NCBI RefSeq assembly: GCF_047553015.1
Contig: NZ_CP180212.1
Location: forward strand, 2,170,001-2,234,000
Direction: 5' to 3'
Length of the DNA: 64,000 nt
From: Carnobacterium_A sp047553015
Lineage (GTDB): Bacteria; Bacillota; Bacilli; Lactobacillales; Carnobacteriaceae
Positions within the stretch are counted from its first letter, which is position 1. Each line of letters opens with the position of its first letter. Made by a program: the position numbers and the translations under genes. Positions 62,112 to 64,000 of this stretch are shown in pieces. The notes below the pieces were generated by a model, which saw only the letters and a program-made list of their open reading frames with translations, searched no databases and was not told the DNA's origin.

Positions 62112-63473
62112 TTAATAAATTATTACAGGTATACCTGCTTCAACTTGGTTATATATTTTTGACATTACGGTTGGTGGCGTATTGATGCACCCGTGAGAAC
62201 CTTTAGTTATATGATTACTTCCACCATAGATAGATTGCCAAGGAGAATCATGTATCCCCACTCCATCCCAGTCAACTGGAAGCCAATAATCAACTGGCGT
62301 AGCATAATCTTCACCAGTTAAAGTAGCATTACGGTCTTTTTTCCAAACATAGAAAATCCCTTTTGGTGTAGGTGTTTTTGGCTTTCCAGAGATAATATCT
62401 GTTTCTAAGAATAGCTGTCCATTGATATACACCCACATATGCTGTGAACCTAGATCAACTTCAATATAATTTTCACCAAATTCATTGCCACTATCTGAAT
62501 AGCCAGATCCATTGTAAAGTGGAGTCCGTTCACTATTTTCTCCAAGTAAAATATCAGCTGCTAGCGATGCTGATTCACGAGCCACATCTAATGTCCAACC
62601 ATAAGTCCCCGGTGGCACATTAACTACACCCCTTTTACTTGTTTCAAAATTTCTTGTTTTTTCATAGGTACTATATTTTGAACTTAATTGTTGGACATAA
62701 GCGGTAACGCCTGTTTTATCTACTGTTATCGAGTTTTCCTCATCAATACCTAACCAGTTTACTAGTAGTTCACGTGGCACAACTTCTTTTGAACCAGCGA
62801 TAGTATAACCAATAGATAGTTCACTTAATTTTTGTAGTTCACCTAATTTAGAGTTTAAAGTCTTGTTAGAAGCAAGTATAGTTGGTTTTGTGTAGGCTTG
62901 CTTCAAATCAAGATTTGAGTCACCTTTTTTAAAAGATTCTTTTAATACTTCTTCTACTTTAGATTGATCGAAAAAATTACCTTTCACTTCAGGTTGAATA
63001 CTAAATTGACTATCTACTTTTACTATCTTTGCATTAATGGGTTTTGTTCGATTCTCTTGATCTAATAGTAAACTTGAAATATATGATTCAAGTTTACTAT
63101 CTTCGAATGCTATGTTATTAATTATAAATTTAGCATGATTTGAACCCATTTGTTTTATTGGCCATGACCAGTTATTCTGTTTTTTCATTTTTTCATCTAA
63201 TGATTTTGTAAAGTTAGATGTAACACCTATATCTGAACCTATAAAAGCAAATAATTCTTTTTTATTTTCCATTACCTTAATTTCTTTTTCTTGATAATAT
63301 TTCTCGATTTTTTGATTTGCTTCTTTAACTGTCTTTTTACCAACTTCTATACCGTTAACTGTTGTTTTAGGTAAAAACTGATCTTTATATTGCATACTTA
63401 TCGTGACGTAGAATGCTCCAATTATTACTAAAAAAATAGCTGAGCCCCATATGACTGATTTTTTTTTATTCAT
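62112..63473 (-). CDS. L,D-transpeptidase, YkuD type, membrane-anchored
   Basis: Forms 3-3 peptidoglycan cross-links or modifies stem peptides outside the membrane. One N-terminal transmembrane helix, then PG_binding_4-type repeats and, at the C-terminus, the catalytic YkuD domain with IHDSPW and SHGCINTPP (Cys nucleophile). Such enzymes resemble enterococcal Ldt-fm, which can bypass beta-lactam-sensitive cross-linking. Start uncertain: ATG 63473 has AAAGGA upstream (453 residues); the longer frame runs through the promoter and the rrn terminator. Confidence 0.9.
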   Translation of the reverse strand: MNKKKSVIWGSAIFLVIIGAFYVTISMQYKDQFLPKTTVNGIEVGKKTVKEANQKIEKYYQEKEIKVMENKKELFAFIGSDIGVTSNFTKSLDEKMKKQNNWSWPIKQMGSNHAKFIINNIAFEDSKLESYISSLLLDQENRTKPINAKIVKVDSQFSIQPEVKGNFFDQSKVEEVLKESFKKGDSNLDLKQAYTKPTILASNKTLNSKLGELQKLSELSIGYTIAGSKEVVPRELLVNWLGIDEENSITVDKTGVTAYVQQLSSKYSTYEKTRNFETSKRGVVNVPPGTYGWTLDVARESASLAADILLGENSERTPLYNGSGYSDSGNEFGENYIEVDLGSQHMWVYINGQLFLETDIISGKPKTPTPKGIFYVWKKDRNATLTGEDYATPVDYWLPVDWDGVGIHDSPWQSIYGGSNHITKGSHGCINTPPTVMSKIYNQVEAGIPVIIY

Positions 63474-63510
63474 TCTATTCATCCTTTTTTTCACATTTTT
63501 TATCTCTTTC

Positions 63511-63519
63511 ATTTTAACA
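63511..63519 (-). promoter_or_regulatory. Likely -10 region of the L,D-transpeptidase gene
   Basis: Minus-strand TGTTAAAAT (TAAAAT at 63516-63511, TG one base upstream), an extended -10 about 40 bases before ATG 63473. Confidence 0.4.
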
Positions 63520-63548
63520 TGTTTTAATTCGAATATAAAACTTAAACA

Positions 63549-63582
63549 CAAAAAAAGCACCATCCGAAGATGATACTTTTTA
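63549..63582 (-). terminator. rRNA operon terminator with UUCG tetraloop
   Basis: Minus strand: AAGTATCATC-TTCG-GATGGTGCTT, ten pairs including two G-U, then T7. The C(UUCG)G loop is exceptionally stable. It lies directly after the 5S gene. Confidence 0.92.
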
Positions 63583-63586
63583 AAGA

Positions 63587-63705
63587 TGCGCGGCAGCGTC
63601 CTACTCTCACAAAGGGAAACCCTTCACTACCATCGGCGCTAAGAAGCTTAACTACTGTGTTCGGCATGGGAACAGGTGTGACCTTCTTGCCATCGCCACC
63701 ACACA
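63587..63705 (-). rRNA. rrf: 5S ribosomal RNA
   Basis: The minus strand reads TGTGTGGTGGCGATGGCAAG and ends with GCTGCCGCGCA, whose ends pair over eleven positions as helix I. Inner landmarks ACACCTGTTCCCATGCCGAA and GTAGTTAAGC match 5S. No tRNA lies in the 89-base spacer to 23S or after 5S. Confidence 0.97.
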
Positions 63706-63794
63706 TCTTTTAGCTATAAGAGAACGTTGTTCTCTCAAAACTGGATAGTGTTTAACTATAAGACAATAAAACCGTTTCTTCATCGTTTAAAAAT

Positions 63795-64000
63795 GGTTAA
63801 GTCCTCGACCGATTAGTATTGGTCCGCTCCATACATCGCTGTACTTCCACTTCCAACCTATCTACCTGATCATCTCTCAGGGGTCTTACTCACTTACGTG
63901 ATGGGAAATCTCATCTTGAGGGGGGCTTCACGCTTAGATGCTTTCAGCGTTTATCCCGTCCACACATAGCTACCCAGCGATGCTCTTGGCAGAACAACTG
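63795..64000 (-). rRNA. rrl: 23S ribosomal RNA, 3' end (partial)
   Basis: The minus strand ends with the standard 23S 3' terminus, ATCGGTCGAGGACTTAACC, and includes the conserved AAGATGAGATTTCCCATCAC segment. About 206 bases are in the window; the rest lies beyond the right edge. Confidence 0.96.

Noticed and set aside
63706..63794. tRNA gene in the 23S-5S spacer
   Set aside because: The 89-base spacer has only processing-type short repeats and no cloverleaf or T-loop sequence.

Overview
The window is chromosomal DNA from a low-GC Gram-positive bacterium of the order Lactobacillales. The ribosomal proteins, RNA polymerase subunits, zinc-type S14, GTG/TTG starts with strong AGGAGG ribosome-binding sites and the yac-type gene order all point there. 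The mix of a flavin-based extracellular electron transfer locus, an IspD-IspF fusion and an ATP-sulfurylase-like gene suggests a Carnobacteriaceae-like genome; that family-level placement is inference, not proof. Most genes lie on the minus strand, so the window reads naturally from right to left. It starts at the 3' end of an rRNA operon (23S 3' end, 5S, terminator near 63.5-64 kb).

Right part (48-63.5 kb): an L,D-transpeptidase, a DUF4385 protein, a maltose-type O-acetyltransferase, a stand-alone sugar-ABC ATPase, dUTPase, then the classic radA - yacL - ispDF - gltX - T-box - cysE - cysS - mrnC - rlmB - rae1 - sigH block. Here ispD and ispF are one gene, and a Cys-type T-box separates gltX from cysES.

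Middle part (41.6-48.2 kb): a two-armed, divergently transcribed flavin-based extracellular electron transfer locus. The minus arm holds pplA-like lipoprotein, apbE/fmnB and menA-type dmkA; the plus arm holds ndh2, eetB and dmkB. Together they would make a demethylmenaquinone pool, reduce it with NADH and pass electrons to a flavinylated surface lipoprotein. eetA is not present.

Left-middle part (28.9-41.6 kb): rpmG-secE-nusG, a VanZ-like membrane protein, rplK-rplA, rplJ-rplL, an RsmC-like methyltransferase and rpoB-rpoC. Regulatory leaders are readable: two L1 operators, an L10 leader and a long rpoB leader with a terminator-like hairpin. Next come an unusual ATP-sulfurylase-like protein (26.9-28.6 kb) and comC prepilin peptidase (plus strand).

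Left part (0-25.6 kb): rpsL-rpsG-fusA-tuf, ilvE, then the complete S10-spc-alpha superoperon from rpsJ to rplQ, followed by ecfA1-ecfA2-ecfT-truA, a GNAT acetyltransferase, a small lipoprotein and rplM cut by the window edge.

No CRISPR array, tRNA gene, prophage or intact insertion sequence was seen. The most unusual items are the ATP-sulfurylase homologue that has lost its sulfate-binding motif and gained a 190-residue tail, the IspDF fusion that still carries a ribosome-binding site and an A7 tract at the junction, and the compact electron-transfer locus.
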